Source: Hamiltosporidium tvaerminnensis
Taxonomy: Eukaryota > Microsporidia > Dubosqiidae
Direction: 5' to 3'
Assembly (NCBI GenBank): GCA_022605425.2
Contig: CM061248.1
Coordinates: 1-64,000, forward strand
DNA length: 64,000 nt
Shown: in pieces, positions 24,383 through 34,798 of the stretch
How the letters are laid out: each line of letters begins with the position of its first letter
How positions within the stretch are numbered: position 1 is the stretch's first letter
Program-made: the position numbers and the translations under genes
Notes under the pieces: generated by a model
Database searches by the model: none
The model's input: only the letters and a program-made list of their open reading frames with translations
What the model was told of the DNA's origin: nothing

Positions 24383-25050
24383 ATTTGGTGGAGGGAGGAT
24401 AACCGCATAAACGCTTTCTGCTTGGCAATGAGTGTGTGAAACTGGTGCGAGATCATTGTTTGGATTTTTGGTGGGAATAAAACCACACTACATCTTTGGT
24501 TGTTCCATGGGAGTTGTTATGAAGAGGAGAGGTCTAAGAAATGCGAAACTTTTTCTACAAATTTATTTGTAGTTTTTTATGTAACCAGTTTGCAGACCAG
24601 AGCTGAAAAGTAGGTAATTGCCATGTAAGAGCATGGAAACTAGCCTTGCTCACTCGAGTTAGAAGACTTAGCGCCTAGGGTATAAAGATAAAAACCATTT
24701 AACAGCTCGGAGAGCTAATTAGCAGTTATACCTGTTGGTATGACATTGCACTGTCTAGGTGGACCCCATGTAAATCTTTGAAATATATCCTAGCTAGAAG
24801 TTTATTCGGTTCAGAAAGTGTAGAGTAAGTGGAAATGCTGCATAGACTTGGAGGAGATCAGGGGGGCTTCAGCCTTTGATCAAACTCCATGCAACAGGTA
24901 TTAACGAACTCCGGGCAACTGCCTCGCCTATTAATTAGGTTCTATACACCTAGTAGATGAAAGGCTTTGGGACGTAGGTATCGCAGGGGTTACCGATGGA
25001 GTGTTGAGGTAGCAGTCATTTATGTTAAACCTAGAACTGCGTTAATGTGA
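24383..25050 (+). mobile_element. 660 bp dispersed repeat, copy B
   Basis: Best-preserved-looking copy, from GGTGGAGGGAGGATAACCGC to CTGCGTTAATGTGATGAAAA. It matches copies A and C over the whole length with common ends, which indicates a defined element and not random similarity. It forms an inverted pair with copy A about 2.5 kb away. The right end is followed by A-rich sequence in the copies compared (GATGAAAAC, CATGAAAAT, CATTAAATC), which would fit a retroposed 3' end. No obvious target-site duplication. Confidence 0.8.
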
Positions 25051-25417
25051 TGAAAACAAATATAAAACTTGCCACTTTTTTAAAAAAAGATGTGATACTT
25101 TTAAATAAAATTTATTAAGAAAAGAAAAAATATATTTTATAGGTAATTATTTCCTTCAATAATTATAATCCATTTCTAAAGATGAAGTAATGATGTTATT
25201 CCCTCTTTTTGTAATCTTCTAGTATTTTACTGTTTATTTGGTGTTAGATTGTAAAAATATTTTTTTAATTAATTTTTTCTATTTTGGGATAAATAATTGT
25301 AGAATATTTTTTTTAATCTTTGTTAAAATTAAAATTTAATTCTTCTAGATTCTGCAAAGAATATTTTTATCGTAAATTTAATATAAATAAATAGAATACT
25401 TTTTCTTGCTAAAAAAA

Positions 25418-26239
25418 ATGGAAATTTCTGAATTTGCTTTGAATATATATAAAATACTGGTGGAATGGCCACTTAGTTTTCGTATTTTGGTTGGGTTCAT
25501 TCCATTTTTTATTTACTTTGTTGTAAGATACTATTTCAAAAGTTATAAATGTAAAAAAGATTTTGTAATAGAAGATGGAAAAGACGTTGAAGATGAAGAG
25601 ATATGTATTAGAATGAAGGCATCGTTCAAGGAATATTTACAGAATCAATCGAAAGTAAAAACTGTTTCATTTATGTTTAATGAAGATATTGGTTATGAAG
25701 AAATGGGATTCGGGAAAGAAAAAATAACTTGCTTAGGTATTGTAAATGCTGCTAATTCAGAAGTAAAACCCGGAATGGGTGGTCTGAATGCTGGTATTAC
25801 TGTATGGGTTGGTGGAAGATATGGTATAATAACTGATCAACAGGGACAAAAAGAGTGGTGTGATTTGAAAATGTTAAATCGGTTACGGAAATTAGATCCG
25901 AAGAAAATTGGGCTTGTGGCTGTTTCAAATTTTACAGAAGGACATGTATTTCACGTTGTAGGTCCACAGGCCTGTTTGGTTGGAACACAAAAATACGTTA
26001 AAAGCTTGTCAGGGGTTACTGAAACTCTTATAAAAGCCTATAAAGACTGTCTATTTCAAGCAAAAAATCTTAAATGTAGTCACATTATTTTTCCGTTAAT
26101 TTCAGGCGGGATATTCTGTGAATCAAATCCGAGTGAAGGATTTAGCGAATTGGAGTTTTTAAATGCTGTTCAATTGGCAGTAAAAAAATTTATTCAAAAT
26201 GCTGATTTTAAAGATATTAAGGTGTATTTTAATATTTAA
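25418..26239 (+). CDS. Membrane-anchored macro-domain protein
   Basis: The ATG at 25418 is chosen; upstream in-frame codons are only TTG. The 273-residue product has a hydrophobic segment near residues 18-38 (FRILVGFIPFFIYFVVRYYF) followed by basic residues, so it is probably an N-terminally anchored protein. From about residue 85 to the end it is a macro domain: GIVNAANSEV with the NAAN motif, GMGGLNAGI as the glycine loop, HVFHVVGPQA, then PLISGGIF as the second phosphate loop. Macro domains bind ADP-ribose and related nucleotides; some remove ADP-ribose from proteins. An insert of about 40 residues separates the glycine loop from the HVVGP strand. Activity cannot be told from sequence. No operon partner. 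Confidence 0.85.
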   Translation: MEISEFALNIYKILVEWPLSFRILVGFIPFFIYFVVRYYFKSYKCKKDFVIEDGKDVEDEEICIRMKASFKEYLQNQSKVKTVSFMFNEDIGYEEMGFGKEKITCLGIVNAANSEVKPGMGGLNAGITVWVGGRYGIITDQQGQKEWCDLKMLNRLRKLDPKKIGLVAVSNFTEGHVFHVVGPQACLVGTQKYVKSLSGVTETLIKAYKDCLFQAKNLKCSHIIFPLISGGIFCESNPSEGFSELEFLNAVQLAVKKFIQNADFKDIKVYFNI

Positions 26240-26930
26240 TATGATATTAAATGTTAGTTTATTTTTTTAGATTCATTTTTCTATTTAAATTAGTATTTTA
26301 AGAGGTATATATTTAATTCTTTTGTAATATTTAAATATTATGTTTTTAGAGTTCTCCTTGTGCTTATATCTCGGTTTTGCTAAAATAATACAAGGATTGG
26401 AATAAAATTCTACATTTGAATCGGTTAAATCATAAAAATCATATTTTCATCCGATCAGTTATAATTTTCAAAGATTTAGAAATGAAATTTGTTTTACTTG
26501 GGATTCCAAAAATGTTAGTAAATATATATATACATATTTGCTTAAATTTTATTTACAATAGACTTTCATTGAGATCTATAAAAATACTTTTTAGATAAAC
26601 TATTTTATAAAATCAAGTTGGTTTTAACAAACAAATTCAAGGATTTATATTTATTTTACCGGTCTTATAACTTATTGTAGTGATCTATCTAATATATGAA
26701 TATATTTGTAAGATAAATTTGTAATATTTAATAATTCTAAAATTATCTTAGGATTTTTTATGCTAAAAAATCAATGAATTAATTTGCTTTTTAGTCAATC
26801 ATTTGTATTTAATCCGCGCCTAGAAACTAAATTCCCAACGCTTGTAAAAGTTATTTAATAGCCATTAAAGATTTAATTATAAATTTATCTATGGAAATAA
26901 TTGTATCCTGCGAACTTAAAAAAAGTATTT
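26240..26930. other. Intergenic spacer
   Basis: Contains only a low-complexity 60-codon frame (26416-26598). Convergent 3' ends of the macro-domain and transporter genes flank it. Confidence 0.5.
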
Positions 26931-27833
26931 TCATTCTTTTCTTATATTAAATGAATAGAGTATTCCTGCTGCAGAACCTATAACCAAAGATATTATTTTC
27001 ACAATATTTACATTATCTTCGCCAATTATTAAAATACCTGAAAAGGAAACCAATATCTTATTTATAGCACCTAGCATGGAAAGTGTAGTAGAAGATAATA
27101 ACCTTAAGCACCATACTGTGCTATAAGATATAAAAAATGCTGATATACTGGAAAGAAATATCCAAAACAGTATATTTATCATTATTCTATCGAAATTTAA
27201 TATTCTAATATCTATTTTGTCAAAAATAAGTGAGCATCCAAATAAAATCGGTATTGAAATCAGATTACAGTAGAACACCGATTCAAAATCATTTGTATTC
27301 TCTTTTTTGATAGTAATTTTCAAAAATATCAAATAAAAAGCCGTAAAAAATATATTTAAAATTGTCCAAAAATACCCGTAAAATTCAATTTTAAAATTTG
27401 CCTTTTCACCTATCAACGAACTCAAAAATACACAACCAAAAGAAATATAAGAAATTTTATCAATTTTTTTTCTATACAAAAACCATTCAGCTACTGCTAC
27501 AACAATAATCGTCACATTTTTAAATATAGAAAATATGGATATCGGCAAATAATAAATACTTTTACTTCCAGTATATATCATTAAAGACAGAAGTAAAGCA
27601 GAAGGACTCCATCTTATTAAACCTTTCCACCTTGTATTTTTAACATTTATAATTTTTATAGATATCAATATACTTAGAACTATCACCACTGTAGTAGATT
27701 GTATTCCTAAAAATAAAAATTGCATTTCAAATTTTAATACAGACACAATATATTTGTTGGCTACCATTGTTAGCAAAGAACTTATTATTGAAGTAATAAC
27801 AATCAATATTTTCTCTGAATTTTTATTTTCCAT
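26931..27833 (-). CDS. GDP-mannose (nucleotide-sugar) transporter, Vrg4-like
   Basis: 300 residues, starting at ATG, with about ten hydrophobic helices and short loops, the size and layout of the drug/metabolite-transporter superfamily. Two motifs point to GDP-mannose transporters. SIFKNVTIIVVAVAEWFLYR near residues 101-120 corresponds to the FKNLT region of helix 4. MLGAINK near residue 256 corresponds to the GALNK nucleotide-binding motif of yeast Vrg4. Members of this family exchange GDP-mannose for GMP across the Golgi membrane to feed mannosyltransferases. That fits microsporidia, which retain O-mannosylation. A lysine-rich C-terminus (NIRKE) could be an ER retrieval or trafficking tail. 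Another nucleotide-sugar specificity is possible. Confidence 0.8.
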   Translation of the reverse strand: MENKNSEKILIVITSIISSLLTMVANKYIVSVLKFEMQFLFLGIQSTTVVIVLSILISIKIINVKNTRWKGLIRWSPSALLLSLMIYTGSKSIYYLPISIFSIFKNVTIIVVAVAEWFLYRKKIDKISYISFGCVFLSSLIGEKANFKIEFYGYFWTILNIFFTAFYLIFLKITIKKENTNDFESVFYCNLISIPILFGCSLIFDKIDIRILNFDRIMINILFWIFLSSISAFFISYSTVWCLRLLSSTTLSMLGAINKILVSFSGILIIGEDNVNIVKIISLVIGSAAGILYSFNIRKE

Positions 27834-27957
27834 TTATTTTACAAAACCAAATGTATTTAAAGATGAAACTTGTTTTGCTTCAAATGATAAGAAAAAAAAA
27901 TATTCAATTAATGCAATAACACTGACCTGAGAAGAGAACTTGGGAAATTATATAAAT

Positions 27958-28137
27958 TAAAATTATGAAATAATAATTTTTAAAATTGAAGTTTTGAAAT
28001 AAGAATTCATAAAATTGAAGTTCTGAAATAAAAATCTAGAAATTTGAAGTTTGGAATAAAAATAAAGGAATTTGAGATTTGAAAAAAACTCGGAAATTGA
28101 AGTTCTGAAATAAAAATCTAGAAATTTGAAGTATAGA
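27958..28137. repeat. Imperfect tandem repeat, unit about 30 bp
   Basis: Around six diverged units resembling AAATTGAAGTTCTGAAATAA with a CTAG or CATA spacer. Lies upstream of the transporter start and downstream of RPS16. Confidence 0.7.
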
Positions 28138-28145
28138 AGAATGGC

Positions 28146-28355
28146 AAATATAAAATATAATACAAGAAAAATGAGATTTCAATAGAAATTTAAGGAGAAA
28201 AATAAAAAATAAACGAGAAATTAAAAATATAAAATATAATACAAGAAAAATGAGATTTCAATAGAAATTTAAGGAGAAAAATAAAAAATAAACGAGAAAT
28301 TAAAAATATAAAATATAATACAAGAAAAATGAGATTTCAATAGAAATTTAAGGAG
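28146..28355. repeat. 79 bp tandem repeat, about 2.6 near-identical copies
   Basis: The landmark TAAAATATAATACAAG occurs at 28151, 28230 and 28309, exactly 79 bases apart, and the units are almost identical. The third ends after AATTTAAGGAGA. High identity indicates a recent expansion. Confidence 0.95.
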
Positions 28356-28446
28356 AGAAAATATACGAGAAAATAGAAAAAAGAAGTAGAATTAAAGAAA
28401 GGAAATCAAAAACAAAATTACAAAAAATTATTAAATAAAAATCACT

Positions 28447-28881
28447 TTATCGATAAGACTTCTGATACCTTGCACGTGCACCTGGACCACCAAACTTCTT
28501 AGCTTCTGCCCTTCTAGGATCGGTAATTAAAGAATATCGATCAAATGCCAACAACTTATTTTTAATTTCTTGTTTGATATATTCATCAAAATACTTACCA
28601 TAATACGCAATAATACTCTTGGCAAATGCTTGTCTAACTGCATATATAGAAGATGTATTACCACCACCACGTACACTTATATCAAATCCTAAGTTTGACA
28701 ATACATCAGTACCAACCACATTTATTACTTCTTTCATTTTATATAGCATTAATTTGTCTTGAAATATATTTAATGGTACTTTATTTATTCTTATAAATGG
28801 TTCTGATACTTCAGTACAAATAGAAGTTGCTTTTGCTGTTTTTTTAGATCCCAACGCGATTGCTTCTTTTATATTTGACAT
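28447..28881 (-). CDS. RPS16: 40S ribosomal protein uS9 (RPS16)
   Basis: 144 residues, the normal size for eukaryotic uS9. Clear family signatures: ISVRGGGNTSSIYAVRQAFAK in the middle and the diagnostic C-terminus DPRRAEAKKFGGPGARARYQ followed by KSYR, whose tail reaches the P-site tRNA in the small-subunit head. Structural protein of the 40S subunit. The gene is intronless and diverges from RPL13, 561 bp away. The ATG is preceded by CCCTAA with no spacer. Confidence 0.97.
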   Translation of the reverse strand: MSNIKEAIALGSKKTAKATSICTEVSEPFIRINKVPLNIFQDKLMLYKMKEVINVVGTDVLSNLGFDISVRGGGNTSSIYAVRQAFAKSIIAYYGKYFDEYIKQEIKNKLLAFDRYSLITDPRRAEAKKFGGPGARARYQKSYR

Positions 28882-28890
28882 TTAGGGTTT
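28882..28890 (-). promoter_or_regulatory. AAACCCTAA box directly before the RPS16 ATG
   Basis: On the minus strand the start codon is immediately preceded by AAACCCTAA. A CCC motif just before the start codon is a described microsporidian expression signal. The exact nonamer is also the telo-box found in plant ribosomal-protein promoters; that parallel may be accidental. Confidence 0.6.
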
Positions 28891-29432
28891 TATTTTTTAT
28901 TTTATTTTAAAGAAAAATAAATTTTAAAATATTTATAAATGTGAAATAATAGATCCTCAACAGTGAGAGGTAAAAGAGAATTGAATAAGAAGTATTATAA
29001 TAAGGAATTGTTTAAAAGAGATTTAAGGGTTATTTATAATAGATAATAATTATTTTTTACTTTAATTATATTTCTTACTTTAATTATATTTCTGAATATT
29101 AATAGTTCTCGTTACCTATGAATTTATTATTTTTTCTGCTATAAATTTATTATAAATATTTTATGAATCTATTATTGTTTCTTTTAAATCTGTTATTGTT
29201 TCTTTTATAAAATTTATTATAAATCTATTATTGTTTCTTTTATAAATCTGTTATAGATCTACAATGAATCTTAGATAACCCTATTATATAATCTACCATG
29301 AAATTCTTTATAAAATCTTAATAAAATTTTTTTTTCTTTGGATTTTATTTTAAATAAAAATAGTTCTCTTAAGTTTCTCAAATCCTCTTTTTTTTCTGTT
29401 AAATAATTTTTCAAATAAAAATTTTTTTTTTG
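28891..29432. promoter_or_regulatory. Bidirectional intergenic region between two ribosomal-protein genes
   Basis: About 0.5 kb with T-rich repeats of TCTATTATTGTTTCTTTTA-like units (29161-29260). Presumably holds both promoters. No specific element beyond the CCC boxes at each end recognised. Confidence 0.5.
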
Positions 29433-29438
29433 CCCTAA
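29433..29438 (+). promoter_or_regulatory. CCCTAA box before the RPL13 ATG
   Basis: CCCTAA lies four bases before the ATG at 29443. Same signal type as at RPS16 and coatomer gamma. Confidence 0.6.
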
Positions 29439-29442
29439 AAAA

Positions 29443-29931
29443 ATGAGAAGAAATAATGCTTTGGTAAGCAACCACTTTAAAAAAAGTTCTTTGATTTTTA
29501 AGAATTGGTTTGATAAAAATGCAAATAAAGAACGAAGAAGAGAAAGAAGAATAAAGAAAGCTAAAATGATATATCCAATGCCATTGAACAAGTTAAAGCC
29601 AGTAGTACGATGTCGTTCAGCAAGATATAACTGGAAAGAAAGATATGGTAAAGGTTTTACTTTTGAGGAGTGTAAATCTGCTGGGTTGGATTACAGATAT
29701 GCTAGAACGATTGGAATTTCTGTTGATTCTCGTAGAAGAAATACCAGTAAAGAAGCTTTTGATCAGAATGTTTTAAGAATTAAAGAATATCTTTCTAAGA
29801 TAGTTATTTATAAGGATAGGAAAGAGGCAGTTAAAAGTAAGGTTGAACAATATAAAGGTGTTTTACTTCCTATTAGGAATGAACCGAAGAAGATTGAATC
29901 TATTTCTGTCGAAGAAATATTAAATTATTGA
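29443..29931 (+). CDS. RPL13: 60S ribosomal protein eL13 (RPL13)
   Basis: 162 residues; family members elsewhere are longer (about 200), so this is a reduced version as usual in microsporidia. Signatures: the NNALVSNHFKKSSLIFKNWF start, the basic ERRRERRIKKAKMIYPMP segment, LKPVVRCRSARYNWKERYGK, then GFTFEECKSAGLDYRYARTI and GISVDSRRRN. Structural protein of the large subunit. Intronless; starts at ATG 29443 after a CCC box; divergent from RPS16, with which it may share control. Confidence 0.96.
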   Translation: MRRNNALVSNHFKKSSLIFKNWFDKNANKERRRERRIKKAKMIYPMPLNKLKPVVRCRSARYNWKERYGKGFTFEECKSAGLDYRYARTIGISVDSRRRNTSKEAFDQNVLRIKEYLSKIVIYKDRKEAVKSKVEQYKGVLLPIRNEPKKIESISVEEILNY

Positions 29932-30699
29932 GATTTTTATTCCTTTTTAATATTTTCATTTCTTTCTGTTGTTTTTATTATTTTTTATTAATTTTTAATA
30001 TTTTTATTTTTTTCTGATATTTTTATTTCCTATCTTTCATTTACATTGTTTATATTTCTTTCTATTACTTTTCGTTATTTTTATTTCTTTTAATATTTCC
30101 ATTGTTTTTAATATTTCTATTATTTTCCATTGTTATTTTATATTATTTCTATTATTTCTATTTTGTATGTAAATCGAGGTATTTAATTTGAAAATTAAAA
30201 GTTCAAAAAAAAATTTATATTTAGCGTTTTCTTAGCCATAAATAAATTTAATTGATGTGACAGATGGAAGTTTATAGTAAATAAAGATAGGGCTCTTAAT
30301 TAGCTGTAATACCATTGAGTAAGTAAGTAAATTTAATTTCTTTTTAACTCAAAGTTTAAAGAGGAATTCTAAAAGCAAATATCATTTATTTTTGTTACAT
30401 ATTTAATACCTTATATTTGCCTTAATAATTCATTATTTTTGATTCCTACTTTCAATTTGAATAATTAGCTTAAGCTTATCTATTTAACAAATATATAATT
30501 TTATGTTTCACTGTGAGGCCGCGTATAGAAGCATATTATGGTTTTTTATTAGTATTTCGTTTATTGTTATTCTTTTAGAAATATTATCATTTTATTTATA
30601 ATTTATTGTTTTAAAAGTTTGCCAGATTTTTTCCGAATGCTTTAAATTGAATGCATGTATATATTCTGACTTAGAATTGTAAACTCAATAACAATATTA
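29932..30699. other. Intergenic, T-rich low-complexity tract
   Basis: 29940-30180 is a degenerate TTTTTATTTCTTT / TTTTAATATTT simple repeat. The rest shows no gene. Confidence 0.6.
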
Positions 30700-31075
30700 T
30701 GGTTTTATCACATAAGGAATTATTTCAACGCTACATTTATAAATAAGACTCAACTCATTTGCTAACAAGCAGTATAACTTGGTTTTTCAGTTTCAAAAAT
30801 ATAATATCTTGTATTCTATTAGCATTGTCTTGTTTAATCTCTTATCTAAGATAAACTCACAATATTTTATTTTTATGTCAAATAATAAATCAATAAAATT
30901 TTTGAAAGAATTCTATGAACTGAATTATTTGTTAATTTTTAGATTGTCTTAAGATTTTATTAAATAAGCAAAAATATTATAAAACCTGGTAATATATAAT
31001 AGTTATACAGTATAGTCATGTCCAAGCATTTTTTCACATTGAGTTGCTAAATGTTCTATTGAGTTAAAATATTAA
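30700..31075 (-). mobile_element. Relic of the R4/Dong-like retrotransposon
   Basis: Two blocks match the main element at 56.1-59.9 kb in the same order and nearly the same spacing. 30705-30800 (GGAATTATTTCAACGCTAC, TTATAAATAAGACTCAA) matches 56513-56610, the end of the endonuclease domain. 31012-31068 (CCAAGCATTTTTTCACAT, GTTGCTAAATG) matches 56868-56925, the zinc-finger region. The sequence between is decayed. Confidence 0.7.
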
Positions 31076-31422
31076 GAAATTGAATTTCTTCTATTAGTCT
31101 AGATTAAAGTTTTGGGTAGAAAAATATTAAAAAATATCAAATCAATTACATTGTTTAGAATTTAGATTATTAAGAAATTGGATTGTTTAGAAATTAAGAT
31201 GTTTAGAAATTAAAAAAGATGATAATTTCATACAAAAATAATTCATACAAATTTATGAACAATTATATGAAATTATACAAAATTTCTATATTTTTTTGAC
31301 AAATTTATATATTTTTTTTATAAAAAAACCTGGTAAACAATGAATACTGATAAATAAAAATTTCTAAGGTTTAAAATAAACAAACAAATTTATTTTAAAA
31401 AAACAAGATAAACAAATAAAGA

Positions 31423-32499
31423 ATGGAAGAAGGATTAAGACATAACCACAAACTAATATACAATATTTTATTAGGAATAACCAAAGCAAAAATGCGATCT
31501 TTAGAAAATGTACTTGAATCGGAATTAGAAGAAAAAGATATTAAATATTCAGATTTCATTTTAAAGAGTTATTCACCTAAAATTTTTAATTCTATTCGGC
31601 AAATTACAGGCAGTGAATATGAAAATATAGAATCTGAAATAAGTACAGATTATATACTTTCTAGTGAATTTGATAAGAAAAAGGACAAAATGATATTTTA
31701 CAGTCAAAATTTTAAATTTGTTATTAAAATTATTTCAAAAATAGAAAAGAATATTTTAATGTGTATCTTACCAGAATATTGCGTCTTTTTATCTGAAAAT
31801 ACAAGTTCTTTAATTACTCGGTATTTTGGTTGTTATAGAATTAAGGTTGGTGGGTTTTCTCCGGTATATTTTGTTATAATGAATAATATTTTACCTCCGA
31901 ATAGAAGACCAGTAGATATATATGATTTGAAAGGTTCTGAACATGGAAGAAAAGGCAATAAAACAGACATGTTTAGTGTTTTAAAAGATATTGATTGGTG
32001 TAAAAACAAAACCAAACTATTTCTAAGTCATAAACGAATGAATTTTATTTCTCAATTAAAAAGAGACACAGAATTTCTTAGAGACCATAAAATTATGGAT
32101 TACAGTTTGTTTATAGCTATCGCTACAAATGGAACATTAGACTGTTCAATAGAACAAAATGAATTAAATTCTAATATTTGTGTAAAAAGTAAAGATGAAG
32201 ATGAGTTTGAAATATTACCATTTAGATTTCCTATAACAAATGAATTTAATAGTAGTAACAGTATATTCTCTAAAGAATATGGCGGATATTCCTCTGATAA
32301 TAATTCTACGGCTTTTAAAGAAATCTATTATATCGGTATAATTGATATTCTAACTCCTTGGTCTTGGAAAAAAATGATAGAAAATTTTTTCTATAAATTT
32401 TTTTGTATGAAAAATTTTTCTTGTGTTGAACCTAAAGTTTATAGGAAAAGAATGTTGAAGTTTGTTAAAGAACATCTATTTTATAATAAGATTAATTAA
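31423..32499 (+). CDS. Phosphatidylinositol phosphate kinase (PIP5K/MSS4-like)
   Basis: 358 residues from ATG 31423, essentially only the kinase domain; yeast Mss4 is about twice as long. Motifs in order: RHNHKLIYNILLGI at the N-terminus; FKFVIKIISK with the ATP-binding lysine near residue 107; VYFVIMNNIL; DIYDLKGSEHGRKGN, the PIPK hallmark DLKGS, near 168-172; the catalytic MDYSLFIAI near 225; IIDILTPWSWKK carrying the metal-binding IID; and VEPKVYRKRMLKFV at the end. The family makes PI(4,5)P2 or related lipids at membranes, controlling actin and traffic. The region around residues 235-300 between MDYS and IID is low-complexity. The standalone kinase form is a reduction seen in compact genomes. 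Confidence 0.92.
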   Translation: MEEGLRHNHKLIYNILLGITKAKMRSLENVLESELEEKDIKYSDFILKSYSPKIFNSIRQITGSEYENIESEISTDYILSSEFDKKKDKMIFYSQNFKFVIKIISKIEKNILMCILPEYCVFLSENTSSLITRYFGCYRIKVGGFSPVYFVIMNNILPPNRRPVDIYDLKGSEHGRKGNKTDMFSVLKDIDWCKNKTKLFLSHKRMNFISQLKRDTEFLRDHKIMDYSLFIAIATNGTLDCSIEQNELNSNICVKSKDEDEFEILPFRFPITNEFNSSNSIFSKEYGGYSSDNNSTAFKEIYYIGIIDILTPWSWKKMIENFFYKFFCMKNFSCVEPKVYRKRMLKFVKEHLFYNKIN

Positions 32500-33859
32500 A
32501 ATGGTGTTTGATGTTGGTTTTCTATTTTGTTCAATATATTGAATGATCTCTGATTAAGTCATTTCGTTTAAATTTTTATTTGTTTTTATATTTTATTGGT
32601 TCTCTGTAATTTTTTAATCTTCAAATTTAATTTTATTTATACTTATACAATGTATCTTGTTATGTTATACTTGTCTGTAGTCGAGAATTAGAAATTATTT
32701 ACTTTTTATTCTTTTTATTGTCTAAAATATTCCTTTTTTAGATTTTTTAATAAAAAAAATTGGTTAAAACAGATTTTATTTGAGAAGATTGTGTAGGTTA
32801 TTTCTTGGAGATTAAATTTATGATAAAATTTATTTTTCTTGAAGTAAATCCGGATTTTTCTTACCTAAAAGTATATCACATATAGATATTATTTAAATTA
32901 AAAAGCATAATTTTGTGATTAAATGTCTTTAAACTGTTTTTGGAACGAAATATTTAATATATTAATTAATCTAAAACATCAATCTATATTATATAATTTT
33001 CAGTTATTTTTCTTAATTTAAAGCAATCTAATAGCATCGAGTCATATTTTATACTGTATGAATTTACAGTAATTGATCTTTTTAGCTTCTATTTATCAAA
33101 ATAACGGTTATCTAATTTGGATTCTAACTTTGTAAGTTTCAGCCACAATGTTCCAAATTTTTTGAGAATTAAACTTTGGTCATAAAGTAAACTATGATAT
33201 TAACGGATAATTACTATATAATTTTGAACAAATAAAAATTAGAAGTGTTAAACATATTTTAAAAAATAAAAAAGATCTGTGATTTACTTAGATTTTTTCT
33301 GTCAAATAAATTATTATCGTATCTGTATAATTTGATTCAATAATATTTTAGAATTCAGATTTATTTCAGCGTTTAATATTTTTTTTTTAAATACTTCGGT
33401 TTTATTATATTTCATTTAAGTTAGGCCATGATACAGAGCAAATATTTATATTCATGCATATATTTTTAATATCTATATTTACAGGACAAAATATACCAGC
33501 ATTCATATAAATGTTTTTTTTTGAAAATTGGTACACAGATTCGAGTATAAAAAGTAGTTAATGGTGGTATTGTATGAAAGACTAAGAATAAAACCTTATG
33601 TTTTAACACTAATATTTATTACAAATAAATAAAAAAGAATTTCTTTTTTTTATCATGTTTATATGACTTCGTTTTGGTTTTGTTTCGCTGTATAAGAAAA
33701 ATTAATGTGTTTTAGGTTAATTTATTTTACGATCCTATTATAGACTTTTTTGTGCTGTATTTTTGGTATCTGCACTGTTAAATCGTATTTTTACTTGTAA
33801 AACTTTATTCTTACAGGTCAGTTTTTTACACACACAATGAAATTTTAATAGTAATTTGC
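32500..33859. other. AT-rich gene-free spacer
   Basis: No gene, RNA or clear repeat recognised. Confidence 0.5.
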
Positions 33860-33990
33860 CTAAAAATAATCGATCCGTATTCTAAGGGTTTCCTTTATCG
33901 ATTTCGGAAAATTAACTTTTTTCGCATCTAAATTAATGCTCTACAAACTATGGTCCGCGGCTGCTATCTCGACATTATTTAAAGCTGGTT
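33860..33990 (-). pseudogene. Short coding-like relic
   Basis: A GC-richer island whose minus strand reads LNNVEIAAADHSL, one stop, then INLDAKKVNFPKSIKETLRI and a terminal stop. No recognised family. Too short to place; could be a transposon scrap. Confidence 0.35.
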
Positions 33991-34299
33991 AGTTCCGATT
34001 TATTTCTAGTGTAAGTAATTTTTTAAATTAGTAAAAAAAATTTAGAAAATATTTACAGACAAAAATTGCATTTATAGATATATTTATTAAGAACTTGTAG
34101 TTACAGGAGAATTTACTCTTTTACGGAACTTAGTTTAATACTATTCATATTTTTATTATTTTATTCTAAAAATTGAAAACGAAATGACTAAAAACCAGTA
34201 GCATAATTTATTATTAATGAGATTGCTGTAGAGGATATCTGTAATTAATTAGTTATTGAAATTATAGTAAAATTTACTTTCTATTTCAGTTTTCTTATA

Positions 34300-34497
34300 T
34301 TTCTAAGTGTCGAGGATGAGTAATTGGAAGTTACCAATTGATTTTTTTGATCCTTTGAAACTCATGAATATAGGGAGTTTTCCTACAAGACAAGTGTAGT
34401 TTATATCTCACCAGAATGTTGACAATGATTTTCGCAAAAATTATACACACTGATTGCCAAGCAGTTAGTTTTTAATGTCGTTATCCTTCTTCCAAAT
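34300..34497 (-). mobile_element. Partial copy related to the 660 bp repeat
   Basis: 34395-34497 matches the end of copies A and C (ACACTGATTGCCAAGCAG, GTCGTTATCCTTCTTCC). A preceding AGTGTCGAGGAT is shared with the fragment near 47790 but not with the full-length copies, so these two may form a subfamily. Confidence 0.55.
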
Positions 34498-34798
34498 ATT
34501 AATTAAATTTATTAGTAGAAATGATCGATAATGACCTTAAATATTTATAAGTTGATTCATCTGTAAATATGTTTTTAGCATTCAATTTTTAAAAAATACT
34601 TTTTCAAGCACTTGAATAGTAATTAAAAAAAAAATTAAACCATGAATAAATTGCTAAAAGTTAATTAATCATGTGAAAGGATAACTTTTATAAAACTCCT
34701 TAGATATTTTCAATATTTTTCATCAAAAAATATTTTTAAAAACATTTCTATTTTTTTTTTTGAAATCTGCATAAACTTTAATATTTTATCATAAAATA

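Noticed and set aside
29380..29445. Short intron near the start of RPL13 or RPS16, as in some microsporidian ribosomal genes
   Set aside because: Both proteins read through from an ATG with complete N-termini and CCC signals in place; no 5' splice site plus branch motif is needed.
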